Notes: generated by a model not told the origin, from the sequence alone. A DNA stretch of 64,000 bases from Paraspadella gotoi (GCA_051294375.1 CM119271.1:17137799-17201798); one strand, 5' to 3'; shown: positions 23,065 to 34,616, counted from the stretch's first letter. Numbers and translations: made by a program.

Positions 23065-23722
23065 CCTTCTCTCTCTCTCTCTCCCTCTCTCTCCTCTCTC
23101 CCTTTTTCCCAATTTTGAAATTTTTCAAAGGTTTTTGATCTCATATTTTTTTTTCTTTCATTCTCGATCTCGTTTTGCTCATTTTTCTTTTTTTTTTTTC
23201 TCTTTTTCTTTAAATTTTTTTTTTTTTTATGCTTTCTTTTTAAATTTTTTTCTTGTAATTTTAAAAAATCTTTGTTGGTTTTTATTTTTATCTTATTTCC
23301 CTTTTCCTCCTTACTCTTCTATTCTTTTTCTCTCTTCCTCCTCATCTCTTCTCTCCTCCTTCCAATATTCTCCCCTTTCTCCTCCCCTCGACCCCCCCCT
23401 CGACCCCCCCCCCCTCGACCCCCCCTCAACCCCCCCCCGACCCCCCCGACAACTTGTCGACGGAAAATTCACATTTTTTGCCTCCGGCCATTGTTGTCCC
23501 CCCACACATAACTTTTTTTCACCACTTTGTTCACTAGACTCACACGGGGTCTCTTTTCTCTCTCTCTCTCTCTCTCTCTTTTCTCTCTTTCTCTCTCTCA
23601 CTCTCTCTCTCTCCCCCCTCTCTCTCTCTCTCTCTCTCTCCTCCCTCCTCTTCTCTCTTTCTCTCTTTCTCCTTTCTCTCTTTCTCTCTTTTCCTCTTCT
23701 CTTTCTCCTCTCTCTCTTCTCT

Positions 23723-23772
<50 letters not shown>

Positions 23773-24145
23773 CCTCTCTCTCTCTCTCCTTCTCTCTCTC
23801 TCTATCTCTCTCTCCCTCTCTCTCTCTCCCTACCCGCCTTTGTTTTTCAACACCTCCTTGTCGTCGCAAAGAGCAAAATTTTAGCTATGTCCTTAAAAAG
23901 TTTTTCCATTGAAAATCGACGTTTCCCTTTTGTTATTTTTTTCCCGCGATTTTTTCAACCGGAAAAAACGAGTTTAGTTGTTGTTTTGTTATTTTATCCC
24001 GATCGTTTTTGTTTTGTTTTGTTTTGTTGTTTTTTTTTTGTTGTTTTTTTTTTTGTTCATTTTTACGTCGTCCCTCATTAGCGTTAAGGCGCGCTGTGGC
24101 GAGGAAAAATATATATCTTTGCCTCTCTCTCTTCTATCTCCTCTT

Positions 24146-24234
<89 letters not shown>

Positions 24235-24506
24235 ATCTCTCTCTTTCTCTCTCTCTCACTCTCGTCTTTAAATTGTAGTGCGTACATATGTACAAATGTA
24301 CAGCTCATTTACAATTGTATTGTTATTGTGAGCAAAATATATCAAATCAAATAAATCTTTCTACTGTTATTTTCCGCTGACTCCGCGTACGACTGCTTAA
24401 CGGTGCGCGCGTAATTGCATGCAAACGTGCACGCGATGACCGTTTGGATCGCGCACGATGCACGTAATTGCATGCACCGTGCACGCGATGACCGTTTGGG
24501 ATCGCG
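21968..24506 (+). repeat. 2.5-kb CT-rich block, copy 2 (indel-rich)
   Basis: Collinear with 19427-21942 over its whole length. Differences are mainly insertions or losses of single bases in C, T and A runs and in CT tracts, as expected from uncorrected long reads rather than from evolutionary divergence. No gene is supported in either copy. Confidence 0.85.
24411..24506 (+). repeat. 53-bp tandem repeat with TTGCATGCAA palindrome
   Basis: Two units starting GTAATTGCATGCA at 24411 and 24464, each followed by CGTGCACGCGATGACCGTTT and GGATCGCGC. GCATGC, GTGCAC and TTGCATGCAA (first unit) are palindromes. Copy 1 of the block (21901-21942) enters its gap within this unit. Confidence 0.75.
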
Positions 24507-24764
24507 CTCCCAGGACACGATAACTTGTAAACCCGGGAAAGTAATAAATACATTTAATATTAGTTAATGTATTTCATATATCGGCAGGTCATTGGTCAAA
24601 CTTTGTTAATTACTTCTTTGCGGAGTAAAATACGATTTATTAAAAAACGAAAAGTTTTATTGTTGTCAAATTAAGATAATTCAGTTCGTACAAACATGTT
24701 ACGTCACTTAATTGATAAGAAAGCCACGCAATCTGGGGGTGAATACTAAACTGATTAAAAATAT
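24507..24764. other. AT-rich spacer, no feature seen
   Basis: Nothing recognised between the tandem repeat and the dispersed repeat. Confidence 0.3.
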
Positions 24765-24880
24765 TGCAGGGTCCTGATATGTTATTATCTTGTAAGAGTG
24801 ATGAAGGCCTTAAACCGCCATAGACTGTCTAGAGACATGAGCAAGATAGCTTATTTGTTCATATTCATTTCACATACCGT
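24765..24880 (+). repeat. Dispersed repeat, copy 3 (best copy)
   Basis: Contains TTGCAGGGTCCTGATATG, TTATCTTGTAAGAGTGATG, AAGGCCTTAAACCGCCATAG, ACTGTCTAGAGACATGAG and CAAGATAGCTTATTTGTTCA. Used as reference for copies at 8636 (plus) and 10885 (minus). No tRNA-type A and B boxes are visible. Confidence 0.65.
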
Positions 24881-25800
24881 AGGTATGTATGTATAAAATG
24901 TCAAAAACTTTTGATTTGTTTTTTTTTCTCCGTTTCTTGTTCTTTTGTTCTTTTCCTTTTTCTTTCCTTCTACGCTGCTCTTTTGTTTGAACTTGTCTTT
25001 GACTTGGCTCGATGGTTTTCGTCGTCGTCGTCGTCGTCGTCGTCGTTCGAGATTGAAAGGTTCTAAGGGGTCGTAGGTCTCGTCTGGTTTCGCTTTGGGT
25101 TCCTCAAGGTCTCGAGGTCGAGAAAGGCTTTTCGTTCTGAGATCCCAAGGTCTTTAGGTCTCAATTGATATCCAGTCCTCGGGAGGGAGACCTGAGACCT
25201 GAGACCAAGTCATGGAACCGATATTGAGAGACGATTAATTCCTGCAGATCGATCCCCAGTGGTACCCACCCAGTACACACTGGGCAGTACCCACCCACCC
25301 AGCCGTAAGCCTTAGGGCCTTCGAAAACCCCCAAGCCTGGTTTCAAGCCCAGGACCCATTCCATGGCTGATAGAGGAGGTTAAAGAAGTTGCGGATAGCA
25401 CTCTTCAGCCCACTCAGCACCTTATCCATATTTCGTAGCCTGGAGTCTTGATATCAGAAAGATCAGTCCATCCTGGTCTTTAATGTCGTTCATCCGAAAG
25501 TCTCTATTTCTGAGAAATCAAGGTCTCCACGTTGCGAGACTTATCTCCCCAAGGTTTTTCGGTGTCAAAGTCCGGAAAACAAAATCAAAGAGTCTGAGAC
25601 TTTTTTAAAACCGTTTCGAAGGTTTTTTTCCAAAGACCGAATCCGTAGCAAAGACGAACGCTAAAAATTTTATTGTAAAGACCTAAGTTTTTGCAAAGGC
25701 CGGATCATTGCAAAGAACTATTGTAAAGACCGAATAAAAAGCAAAAATTACAAAGACCAATCTATAGCAAAGACCCAGTCTATTACAAGTACCTATTGAG
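24881..25800. other. Spacer with short (GTC)n and decayed AAAGACC repeats
   Basis: GTC tract at 25019-25046. From about 25540 words such as GCAAAGACC and TTGTAAAGACC recur at irregular spacing and lead into the 18-bp minisatellite, suggesting an older, decayed part of the same array. The open minus-strand frame at 25161-25364 has no recognisable features. Confidence 0.5.
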
Positions 25801-25823
25801 AAGAATTAGTAGATTGCAAGACC

Positions 25824-25988
25824 TAGATGTCAAAGACCCAGTACATGTCAAAGACCCAGTACATGTCAAAGACCCAGTAAATGTCAAAGACCCAGTACAT
25901 GTCAAAGACCCAGTACATGTCAAAGACCCAGTACATGTCAAAGACACAGTACATGTCAAAGACCCAGTACATGTCAAAGACCCGGTGC
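25824..25988 (+). repeat. 18-bp minisatellite GTCAAAGACCCAGTACAT
   Basis: Nine almost identical 18-bp units. Each keeps the frame open on both strands (VKDPVH on plus, TCTGSL on minus). The first unit with CAGTAAAT and one with ACACAGT are the only variants. No flanking coding signal. Confidence 0.9.
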
Positions 25989-26104
25989 AATGTGTCCATC
26001 GACCCGGACTGTTTCTCCCTCGAAAAAAAAAGGACTGACTGCGTTGACAAATGTCGACCTCAGGGACGAAGGTCAAGGCTGAAGAATTAGGGAGAATTTT
26101 TAGG

Positions 26105-26240
26105 TGGTTTTTTTTCGAGAGAGTTGGGTGGTTGGGAGATTGGAGGTGGTAGGGTGGTTGGGGGAGGAGATGGGAGGTGGTAGAGTGGTTGGGGGAGGAG
26201 ATGGGAGGTGGTAGAGTGGTTGGGACATCGGAGGTGGTGA
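26105..26240 (+). repeat. G-rich 31-bp minisatellite
   Basis: Units of GAGATGGGAGGTGGTAGAG plus TGGTTGGGGGAG, two full copies and partial flanks. Four or more GGG/GG runs per unit could form a G-quadruplex on this strand. Confidence 0.75.
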
Positions 26241-27554
26241 ATAGGTAGATAAAAGGAGTTTGGATCAGTGCAAGTATTGTAATTTCTTCACTGTTTTTTG
26301 TTTTTTAACCCATGTTGTCGAATTTTAACGTGCATGGGATACGCGACTATGTATCTTGATGGGAAGAAAACAAGAAGATAACAACGACAAGGAACAACGA
26401 TCACAAAGACTGACTGACCACCGAAAATAAAAGAGTTAATAACGAAAACCAAAATTCTCATTTACTGATTCGAATGAAAAAAGTTGCGACTCTAAAAACG
26501 AAAAAGGAGAGAAAATTTTGCAGGAGTTGATGACGACGACGACGACGACGACGACGACGAAGTAATAGCCTTTTGTTTCACGAGTTTCCCCTGCAATCTC
26601 CCTCTCTCTTTCTCTCCCTCTCTCTCTCTTTCTCTCTCCCTCTCTCTCTCTCCCCCTCTCTCTCTCCACCCTCTCCTCTTGGGGGGAGTTTCGCCGATTT
26701 CCCCGCTATAAACGACGCTGATTGGAAATCTGATAAACAAGAGGAAAAAAAGGGAAACAAAGAGGAAATCGGGCGTGGGGTGTGGAAAGATGGGATGGGG
26801 TGTGGAAGGGTGAAGTTCTTTAATCTCATTTACATATTGTAGTAGTTTAGATCATTAGACTAGATTATTAGAATAATACAGCATTTATTATAATGTATTA
26901 TATATATTTTGATATAAAATATAGCAATCATAGCATAAATCTCTCTCTTTCAGTTCAGCTTAATAGACAATAAATTAGAGAAATTAACAATCATAATTAG
27001 AAACCGGCAATAGGAGTTTCTACTCCGTGTCCTTTCCTTTTTTTAATTGGACGAATAGTATAAAGAAAACTTCAGATTTATAATTAAAAAAAATAAATAT
27101 AAAATCATTACTCATAAATTACTCAACATTACGATAATTCAGATACGCCATTGATTAGACCATTAATAGGGATTTCTTATGATATAAATTTAATCAAGAA
27201 CACGCCTAAAATGGTCTTTTTTGCCAATTTCACTGTTTTAGATAAAAAATTAAACAGAGAATAGTAAATTAATTAAATACGAAATAAAACTTATACATAA
27301 AGAACGTCAAGTAGTTCTCCAACTAATGATATACTTATGAATTATGTTTATTAAATATTTAAAGTATAGTAAACATTTTTTTGGTGTCACTCGCGAACGG
27401 AAAGGGGGTATATTTATGTATGTATTTAATGACCCGAATAAAAAAGATATTAAGAAAAAAGTTCAAAAATTGATATAAGATGGGCAAATAATTTAAATTT
27501 CTATAAATGAGATTCTGTTAAATCCGAAGATGTGACTAAAATCATAGATACAGG
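26241..27554. other. AT-rich spacer with (GAC)n and (CT)n
   Basis: GAC tract 26528-26561 and CT/CCCTCT tract about 26598-26675. From 26830 to 27550 the sequence is AT-rich and featureless to my reading. Confidence 0.5.
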
Positions 27555-27609
27555 GTGCGTCCAATATCTAAAATCCCTCCCATTTCAATCTATCAGGTGT
27601 GGACAGTTT

Positions 27610-27745
27610 CGAACGGGGACTTAAAATCCCCAGCCGGGATAAAAAAAAGTCCCCGATGGGGAAAAAAAGAAGGGCTCACGGTTCAGAGAACCAGTGGGGA
27701 ATACCGAGATTGTCCCTTGGGGACAATGAGCGGTTTATGGCTGGA
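27610..27745 (+). repeat. GGGGACTT/AAGTCCCC inverted repeat patch
   Basis: GGGGACTT at about 27618 and AAGTCCCC at about 27648 could pair around a ~23-base loop that itself holds TCCCC and GCCGGGA. Further GGGGA and TCCC words follow to 27725. Function unknown. Confidence 0.4.
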
Positions 27746-27774
27746 TGGATTGAAAAGATTAATAAGATGAGGGG

Positions 27775-27955
27775 ATAGAGAGAGGGTGAAAAAAAAGAGT
27801 GAAAAAGAGAAAAAGAGTCGCAGAGAGAGAGAGAGAAGAGAGTTAAAGGTTGGAAGAAAGAGTGAAAAAATAGATAGAAAAGACAGAAAGAGAAGTGGAG
27901 AGGAAAAAATGGGAAGATTTAGAGAAAAGAAGAGAGAAAGAGAGAGTGAGTGAAA

Positions 27956-28019
<64 letters not shown>

Positions 28020-28112
28020 TCGGGCCAGTTGGTCGGGATTAAGGCGGATTTAACGAGGCACAGGTCACAATGCGATCACGACGAGTCTTGAGGGACAGAG
28101 AGAGAGGAGAAG

Positions 28113-28155
<43 letters not shown>

Positions 28156-28370
28156 CGAAAGAGGACGAGACGAGACGAGAAGAAGAAAGAGAGAGAAAAG
28201 GGAATTCGAAGATAAGCGAAAGGAGAAGAGAGAGAAAGAAAAGAAAAGAAAAGAAAAGAAAAGAAAAGAANNNNNNNNNNNNNNNNNNNNNNNNNNNNNN
28301 NNNNNNNNNNNNNNNNNNNNNNNNNNNNNNNNNNNNNNNNNNNNNNNNNNNNNNNNNNNNNNNNNNNNNN
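27775..28370 (+). repeat. Purine tract, (GA)n and (AAAAG)n, with 100-N gap
   Basis: Almost all purine from 27775. Pure GAGA at 27957-28015, more GA at 28085-28150, then (AAAAG)n from 28237 running into N 28271-28370 (exactly 100 bases, a default gap size). Confidence 0.85.
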
Positions 28371-28753
28371 GCCTCGATGGTGCTTCGAAAGGTTGTAGTG
28401 GAGCCTGGGTTAAAGGGTGAACTTAGGCAAAGTTTTTTTCTTAAATAGGTAATAGGCAATTTTTCCGTTTACCTAGTAGTTAACTGAATAAAAGTAGGCA
28501 ATTTTGAAACTTTAGAAAATAACTTAAATACATAAATATAACTGACTAACCAATGATCAAATTTGTTAATTTGAAGAAAAAAACTGTTTTAATAAAAATT
28601 CAAAGGACATAAGGACAAAATGAATGCATTTGTATTTCAAAAACAGTAAATCACTAATATAAAATAAAAGGAAACGATCTCCAGTATTTATTATTTAAAG
28701 TCTATAAACCTTTAAAACATAAAACATTAAGTACTTTTGTTTACTATAAGGAA

Positions 28754-29323
28754 TTAATCATTCATGTTTTTAAAATACTTTCGAAGAAAACAGAGATTGT
28801 CAATCGACTGATCACTGAGAGATGAACGGATCTTTGTAAGAAAAAGGCCAGCAGCTGAAAATGCGCGCTCCGCTTCAACGGAGGTTGGAGGCAAGGTTTG
28901 GAGTGCATGATAAAGTTTTTCTAGACACGTTGGACGTTCCCCAGTATTTTCATAAATTGCCATCTCTCGTTTTATTTGAGTTAAAACTTCCGTTGGTGAA
29001 GACAACATAGAAGGAGGAGAAATTTCGTTGGTTTTGGTTAAAAAATTTAGCAATTCCTCCTGCTTGGACATCTTTTCAGTTGGTTCATCTTGATTACTTT
29101 TTTCGACATAAGCAGAACCAGGGGTCCAGTATAGACGAACAAATAAATCCCTTGCTTTCTTAGCAATTTCAATACTAGAGGGATAGTCAAGATGAGAGCT
29201 GTGTGGCTTTGGTACAGTCAAATAACGAAGCAAGCCAGCAGTAGATACATTTCTTCTTTCAATAAGACGCTTTGTCAGAATTTGCTCTGCCATTGGACCA
29301 ATACCCAAGGGGACTTCCCCCAC
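28754..29323 (-). pseudogene. hAT transposase, C-terminal fragment
   Basis: A 190-codon open frame ending LCFLRKYFKN before a stop. Residues around 145-185 carry the hallmark of the hAT dimerisation region: a Leu-Pro-Pro-Thr-Ser segment, then VEAERAFSAAG and KIRSSLSDQSIDNL. In hAT transposases this domain is at the extreme C-terminus and joins subunits. The catalytic core and N-terminal zinc finger are absent: upstream the frame stops at about 29386 and a different repeat (stem-loop motif at 29405-29441) takes over. The listed start is a GTG inside the frame, not a real initiation site. A dead transposase fragment. Confidence 0.85.
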
Positions 29324-29404
29324 CTTTTTAACATAAATTCGTTGCGTTTTGAATTTAGGAGAAAAACAAATTTGTTTTTAACAACGAATTTTATTATTGG
29401 TAAT

Positions 29405-29441
29405 ACATGTTTCGACTCTTGAGTTTTAGAGTCTTCATCAG
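29405..29441 (-). ncRNA. Stem-loop motif CTGATGAA-stem-GAAACATGT
   Basis: On the minus strand CTGATGAA, GACTCT, an 8-base loop, AGAGTC, then GAAACATGT. The 6-bp stem is perfect. The tail AATAATAAAATTCGTTGTTA resembles the tails of copies at 36014 and 42054. It sits directly upstream of the hAT fragment, so a retroelement 3' end appears to have been inserted into the transposon. Confidence 0.6.
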
Positions 29442-29768
29442 TTATGACAATCAATATTTTTTACTCTTTAACATTAGGTTAATGTATTTTTTTTTTGCAA
29501 ATACAAAACATCAAAAAAAGAGAATTTTATAACAGAAAGAGAGTAGAAAACGCGAGAGAACCCCTGCCCGGGCCTGTAATGATGTCAGCGACAAAGCAGA
29601 CAGTAAGGCCGATTTGGAAAATGAATCAAAAAACATTGTCTCGTCTGGAAATGAAAATATTAAGAGAAATAGAAAGATGCTAAAATTGCCTATATTAATT
29701 AAGAAAAATCTTTTCTTTACCTAGGTAATTTCAATAAGGCTTTGCTCAGTTAATCAGGCAAAATATTA
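29442..29768. other. Non-coding right part of the hAT remnant
   Basis: AT-rich DNA up to the right inverted end. No transposase sequence is recognisable here, so the central domain has been lost or replaced. Confidence 0.4.
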
Positions 29769-29785
29769 CCTAAGTTCACCCCTTA

Positions 29786-31060
29786 GTCTTCGGTAGCCAG
29801 GCCGGACCTGTGTCCTGGGGCGTAGTTGGCCACGTCCGGAAGTCGCGGCACACACGCTGGCGTATGTGCGTGGAGGCACATCCTCTGCGGTGGATGCATC
29901 ATCCGCCAAGTCGGGCGCATACTCATCGCGCTCCGAGTCAAATTGGTCGTCCTCGAAGATGCCCCATCAATTGGAGGTGTCGACATGACTGACGACTTTT
30001 CCAATGGGTTTTGAGGTGATCTGAAGATCACCTTTGGCAGAGTAGAATGCGTCCGCCTTCTTGGCGATAGCTTCCGGCGTCTCGTCCCCATCGCTGACTA
30101 CCCTTCCGGCCACGTGGGTTGGGAGGAGCTCAGACAGGATCGCGTTGAGGAGATGGTCGATCGTCAGGGATTCGACCTCAGCGCGCAGTGCGGCCACAAA
30201 CTGTGAATGAGTGCGTCCTGCAAGGGAGTGAAGACCTAGGAGCTTCTGTGCCTTCTACCGGGGCTTCTCGGCGAACAGCTCAGACAGGTGCTTTTTCAGG
30301 GCCTGATACCCGCCTGAGACAGGGTGGTCATTGGTGTAAAACCCCTGACCAACACCTGATGCTCCTGTGAGACCGCGCCAAGAAGGTGCATCTTTTTGTG
30401 CTGCTCATCCACAACTGCAGCGAGGCGGAAACTCCCCTCGACTGCAGCAAGCCAGGCTCGGATGTTGCCAACATCAAAAGGCGGCAACTTAGGCGTCTTG
30501 GAACGGTTGGTGCCTGACGTCTGATAATCCATGGGTGCGGTGGAGGAGGCTCCTACCGCATCGGCGTCGTCCGGGTGTGGCTGCCCTGCGAACTGGCACA
30601 ATCTTTGGTTGAGGTCGCCTGTGGACCTGTGCGGCATCGCCGGTGGTGCCTACTGAGCTGCTAGCAGGCCCTGAACCTGTGATGTGAGGTATTCTATTGA
30701 TGTCTTTACGCTCGCATTGAAACTATCCTGTTTTGCCTCCAATCCCAGGATCCTGTTGTCGAAGGTGGTGATAAGCCCATTTGATGATCCTGGTACGGTC
30801 CTAAGGGAGCCGACATTGGATCGGGGGGGCGTGTAAACGCTCTTTACCCTGGTTTGATCGCCACGCGGCGTCTTGAAGGCGTCATGTTGGTCCGGCGATG
30901 GTGGAGGTGATGAGGTCGGTGTGGCGTCTTTGACGGTGATGGTGGGTGGCGTGACGACATCCTCTGTGGGGCGTCGTTTGAGATTCTCGGCTGATGGCGA
31001 GGTAGAGGCACAGCGCGTTCCACGTCCTTGGGGAGCTTCGAGATCCAAGATGTGTTCCAT
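29786..31060 (-). pseudogene. Ty3/Gypsy-like retrotransposon gag, broken
   Basis: Minus-strand gene of a retrotransposon capsid-type polyprotein, clearly richer in GC than its flanks. It starts at ATG 31060 (MEHILDLEAP). The first ~135 residues are Ser/Thr/Pro-rich and end in a possible coiled-coil segment. After an in-frame TAG (30650-30652) the same frame resumes with PKLPPFDVGNIRAWLAAVEG, the typical start of Gypsy capsid in invertebrates. A frameshift near 30300 and a second TAG near 30256 follow, then ALRAEVESL, LLNAILSELLPTHV and EAIAKKADAFYSA match the capsid C-terminal region, and TGA (29967) interrupts an acidic tail. No zinc knuckle, protease, RT or LTR is visible. Non-functional as read. 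Confidence 0.75.
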
Positions 31061-31085
31061 GATGATATGCAGGAAGTGCTGGCTG

Positions 31086-32480
31086 TAAAATATTTACTGT
31101 AAAATGTCTAAATCTGCGCCGAACAGAAAAGTCAAAAAATTTTCAATCTTTTAAATCAAGGGAAAATCAGAAAGAAAATTTTTCGCGGAATTGTTCTATA
31201 GCAATAGAGCTAGCAAAATTTCTGATAAAACTTGCTTAAACGAGAAAGTAGAAAAGAAGTGAGTCTAGCGAAGAAAGAGGAGAGAGGAAGGGTGTAGAGA
31301 GAGAGACCGGTGGTAAGTCGCCTAAGGTTGTTATTAAAATGGAGCAAACATTGTAGAGATATAAAAACTCAATTATTCAAATTTATAAAAGCATATTTAC
31401 CATTTTACATAATATGAAAATAAAGACCCATATAAATATTTCGGTAAGTCTATTTACAAATTTTATATTTGATTAACTATTTGTTAGCTATATTTATTAA
31501 TAAATACTAATAAAAATAGGCTAAAGTGAAAAAATAAAAATTATAAAATATATAAGAGTTGATTATTTAATATGATCTTAAATGAGATAGAATTTTTCAA
31601 TATCATTTATATTTTGCAGTTTTAAATCTCAATGTGTCTTTTTGGATTTTAATATTAGTTCTGTTTTACGGTTTTCCAGTAGCTAAATATAGTCTTTAGT
31701 CATTATTCAGCTTTGGTTTGGGGATGTACTTTTTTGTTAGTTTATTTATCCTTATCATAATATTGGTGATTAACATTGTTGTGTGAGAAAAATGTATATT
31801 ATTTTTATTTGAGCAATATATTTCAGTTAACATCGCTTAACCATAGTTCATTTGCGTTTATTAGAGCTCAATCATCCTGTAAGAGATATTTAATGATTTT
31901 ATCTGAGTTTAACTCTGTCCGTTCGAATCGAAAAAACGAACCTATATTTAGAGTCAAAATCCTCAATCCTCAATTCTAGTTTCTTATTGGTCAAAAGTAA
32001 TATTTAAGAGATTTAAACTTATTGAAACTAAGGTTATTCTTGATTATATGATGCAACCAGGGGGTAATATTTTTGTTGAATATTTGAAATTATTTGTGAA
32101 ATTAATAATTAAATTCTCTTTAGATTTAAGCGATTGTCCTTGCTTATTCACATTTGTCCTTGCTTATTCACGGCAGTGATTTCTATTCGGGTATTTTCAA
32201 CAATGAAATTGAAACTTATATAACTATTATTTCTTTTTTCCCACTGATTAATATCACACACGCTTTATTTAAAAAAACGGTTGGCTATAGTTATCTTCTC
32301 CTTATAACATAGAACTCACTGGGAGAATTTCTATGCTTTCAAAATACGGTAAGACATAATTTTATTTACGGTAATCATTCTATTTATGGTATCTGCCCTT
32401 ATTAAGATGAAACTAAAAGGATTTTTTATGGTAAGGTCAACTTTTAAAGATTAAATTTCTCGTCAAATCTATCGCGTTTT
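31086..32480. other. AT-rich spacer, no gene seen
   Basis: Immediately upstream of the gag start. No LTR-like repeat or tRNA-primer site could be identified. A 20-bp word TGTCCTTGCTTATTCAC is duplicated in tandem at 32134-32171. Otherwise unremarkable AT-rich DNA. Confidence 0.4.
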
Positions 32481-34190
32481 TAGTCGGATCTGCTTATCAA
32501 CAGATCCCGACTCTATAACTCACTTTGTCGGTCCGTCGGTCCGCCCCCTCAATATTGTCGGGCACACACTTATATCATGTCAGAACATCGAATTATGATT
32601 AATTATGCAAAAAAAACGATGTCCGTCCGTCTGTCCGTCCGTCCGTCCGTCCGTCCGTCCGTTCGACCTTAGCAAAAAACTCCAATTACTCGTGATTGGA
32701 TGGATGGATTGGTATGACATTTTGTGTGTGGGTAGGAAACTGTGTGATTGAGGTGGATATGAAGTTTCGAGGGAATCGTGCGAGTGGAAATTGGTTTAAA
32801 TGGAAATTGAACACCAATTGCTCATGAGTGGATAGGGCAATTGACTTGAAATTTTGTATGATGGTAGGAAAGTGTGTGATTGAGCTGGATATAAAGTCTC
32901 GATGGAATCGTGCGAGTGGAAATGAGTTAAAATGGAAAAAACAAAAGTCATATTTACTTGAAGTATTTTTACTTAAATTTACTCATAATTATTATGTTTA
33001 TTGAAAATTGGATAGATAAATCGAAATTTAATTTTGTGTGTGGGTAGGAAAGTATGTGATATAGCTGGATATAAATTTTTTGATGGAATCGTAGGAGTGG
33101 AAAAGAGTTCTAATTAGAAAAATAAAAGACACATTTATTTGAATTTTTTAAAGTTTCTCTCTCTCTATCTCTTCTCTGAATTGATTGATTGATTGATTGA
33201 CCAAATTAATGCCAGTTGACCAATTCTTAAAGTTTGATCAGTTCTGGCAAGTTGACCAAATTAATAGTCCTGTTGACCAAATTATGCAGTTTGACCAAAT
33301 TATGCGGTTGATCAAATTATTTAATTGATCAAATTAGTAGTTACCAATTATGTAGTAGACCAAATTCATGTCAGTTAACCCAATTAATGCAAGTTGACGC
33401 AAGTTAGCTTATGACAACTTAATTATCGATTGACCTGAAATTTTGTAATGTAGTAGAAAAGTGGTATGATTGAACAGGAAACCAATTTTCGATGGAATCT
33501 TTTTGAGTGGAAATGAGTTTAAATGGAAAAAACAAAAAACCTGTTCATCACTAATTCATTTGATTCCTTTTCCTTTTATATTAACGTTTATGCAGGATGT
33601 AATAATAAATAAATAATTAATCAGTTAATAATCAATTAGTCAATTAATTTATCATATTATTTAATCAGTCAACATCCGTCCATCGTCCCACTTAACAAAG
33701 CTCCAATAACTCGTGATCGGCTTGTCGATATGGAATGAATTTGTGTGTGGGTAGGAAAGTGGTGTGATAAAGCTGGATATAAAAGTTTCGAAGAATCTGT
33801 GAGTGGAATGGTTTAATGGAAAACACATAAGTGCATTTACTAAAATATTTTTTACTTATTTTAAAACTAATAAGTACTCTAATTAATCTAATTGGATGGA
33901 TAGATTGAGTTTTAAATTTTTTGTGTCGGTAGAAAAATGTGTAAACGATGCCTTGATATAAAGTTTCGGTGGACAGTAACTTAGTGGAAATGGAGTTTAT
34001 ATGATAAAAACTATGAGTCACATTTATTGAATCTTTTACTTATTTTTAAACCATAATAGATTGAGATGAAATTTTGTGAGCGTGTAGGAAAGTGGTGTGA
34101 GAAGCTAGATATAAAGTTTTGACAGAATTGTGCGAGTGGAAATGAGTTTAAATGGAAAAAAAATAAGTCACAATTATGTGAATCTTTATT
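32481..34190 (+). repeat. Dispersed repeat K, long copy with expanded modules
   Basis: Head GTCGGATCTGCTTATCAACA and TTTGTCGGTCCGTCGGTCC, then (CCGT)n at 32620-32661, then at least six to seven diverged copies of a 130-190-bp module. Each module holds TTTTGTGTGTGGGTAGGAAA, GTGTGATTGAGCTGGATATA, AAGTTTCGATGGAATCGTGC and GAGTGGAAATGAGTTTAAAT. Modules begin near 32710, 32850, 33030, 33440, 33735, 33910 and 34065; a lone module lies at 35510-35590. No protein is encoded. Confidence 0.7.
33175..33430 (+). repeat. GACCAAATTA-type short tandem repeats
   Basis: GATTGATT run followed by about ten irregular copies of TTGACCAAATTAATG. It interrupts the module array. Confidence 0.65.
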
Positions 34191-34324
34191 ATTTAAGATT
34201 AACTAATTTTATGATTACTATAATGTTATAATTAATTATTTATTTAATTATTGAAAAAATGATGCAATTTCAAAAAATTGTGCAAGTTGAAAAATGATGC
34301 AAGCAGAAAATGAAGCAGTTAAAA

Positions 34325-34616
34325 AAAATCCTAAAGCATAAGGATCGTCGCAATTGCTAAAAGAAAGAGAGAGAGAAGAGAGAGAGAGAGCAAGAAAAAT
34401 GAAGCATAAGGATAGTGCGCAATTGCAAGAGAGAGAGAGAGAGAGAGGAGAAAGAGAGCCAGAAACCCATGGCATAAGGTAATGTCGGGCAATTGCAAAA
34501 GAGCGAGAGAGAGAGAGAAAGGAGAGCAGAAAAATGAGCATAAGGAATGGTCGCAATTGCAAAGATGAGAAGAGGAGAGAGAGATGAGAAAAAATGAGCA
34601 TAGGATCATTGCAAAT

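Larger units (their letters stand above)
28411..29785 (-). mobile_element. hAT-type DNA transposon remnant
   Basis: About 1.37 kb bounded by inverted ends: TAAAGGGTGAACTTAGG at 28411-28427 and, on the minus strand from 29785, TAAGGGGTGAACTTAGG (one mismatch in 17). Subterminal words (TACCTAG, GTTAACTGA, TAGGCAATTTT) are also shared in inverted order. It contains the C-terminal part of a hAT transposase on the minus strand. I find no convincing 8-bp target duplication, so the exact ends are uncertain. The remnant abuts the Gypsy-like gag pseudogene on its right and may have inserted into it. Confidence 0.65.

Noticed and set aside
25824-25988. 18-bp repeats considered as a CRISPR-like array or a coding repeat
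   Set aside because: Units abut without unique spacers, and both strands are open only because the unit length is a multiple of three. The context is eukaryotic.
29783-30091. 102-codon minus-strand frame overlapping the gag C-terminus
   Set aside because: It is a shifted frame over the capsid tail; the real frame carries the recognisable capsid residues and the acidic tail.
32620-32661. CCGT repeat considered as a telomeric or centromeric signature
   Set aside because: It is a short tetranucleotide tract inside repeat K, unlike TTAGG-type telomere repeats, and no satellite context surrounds it.
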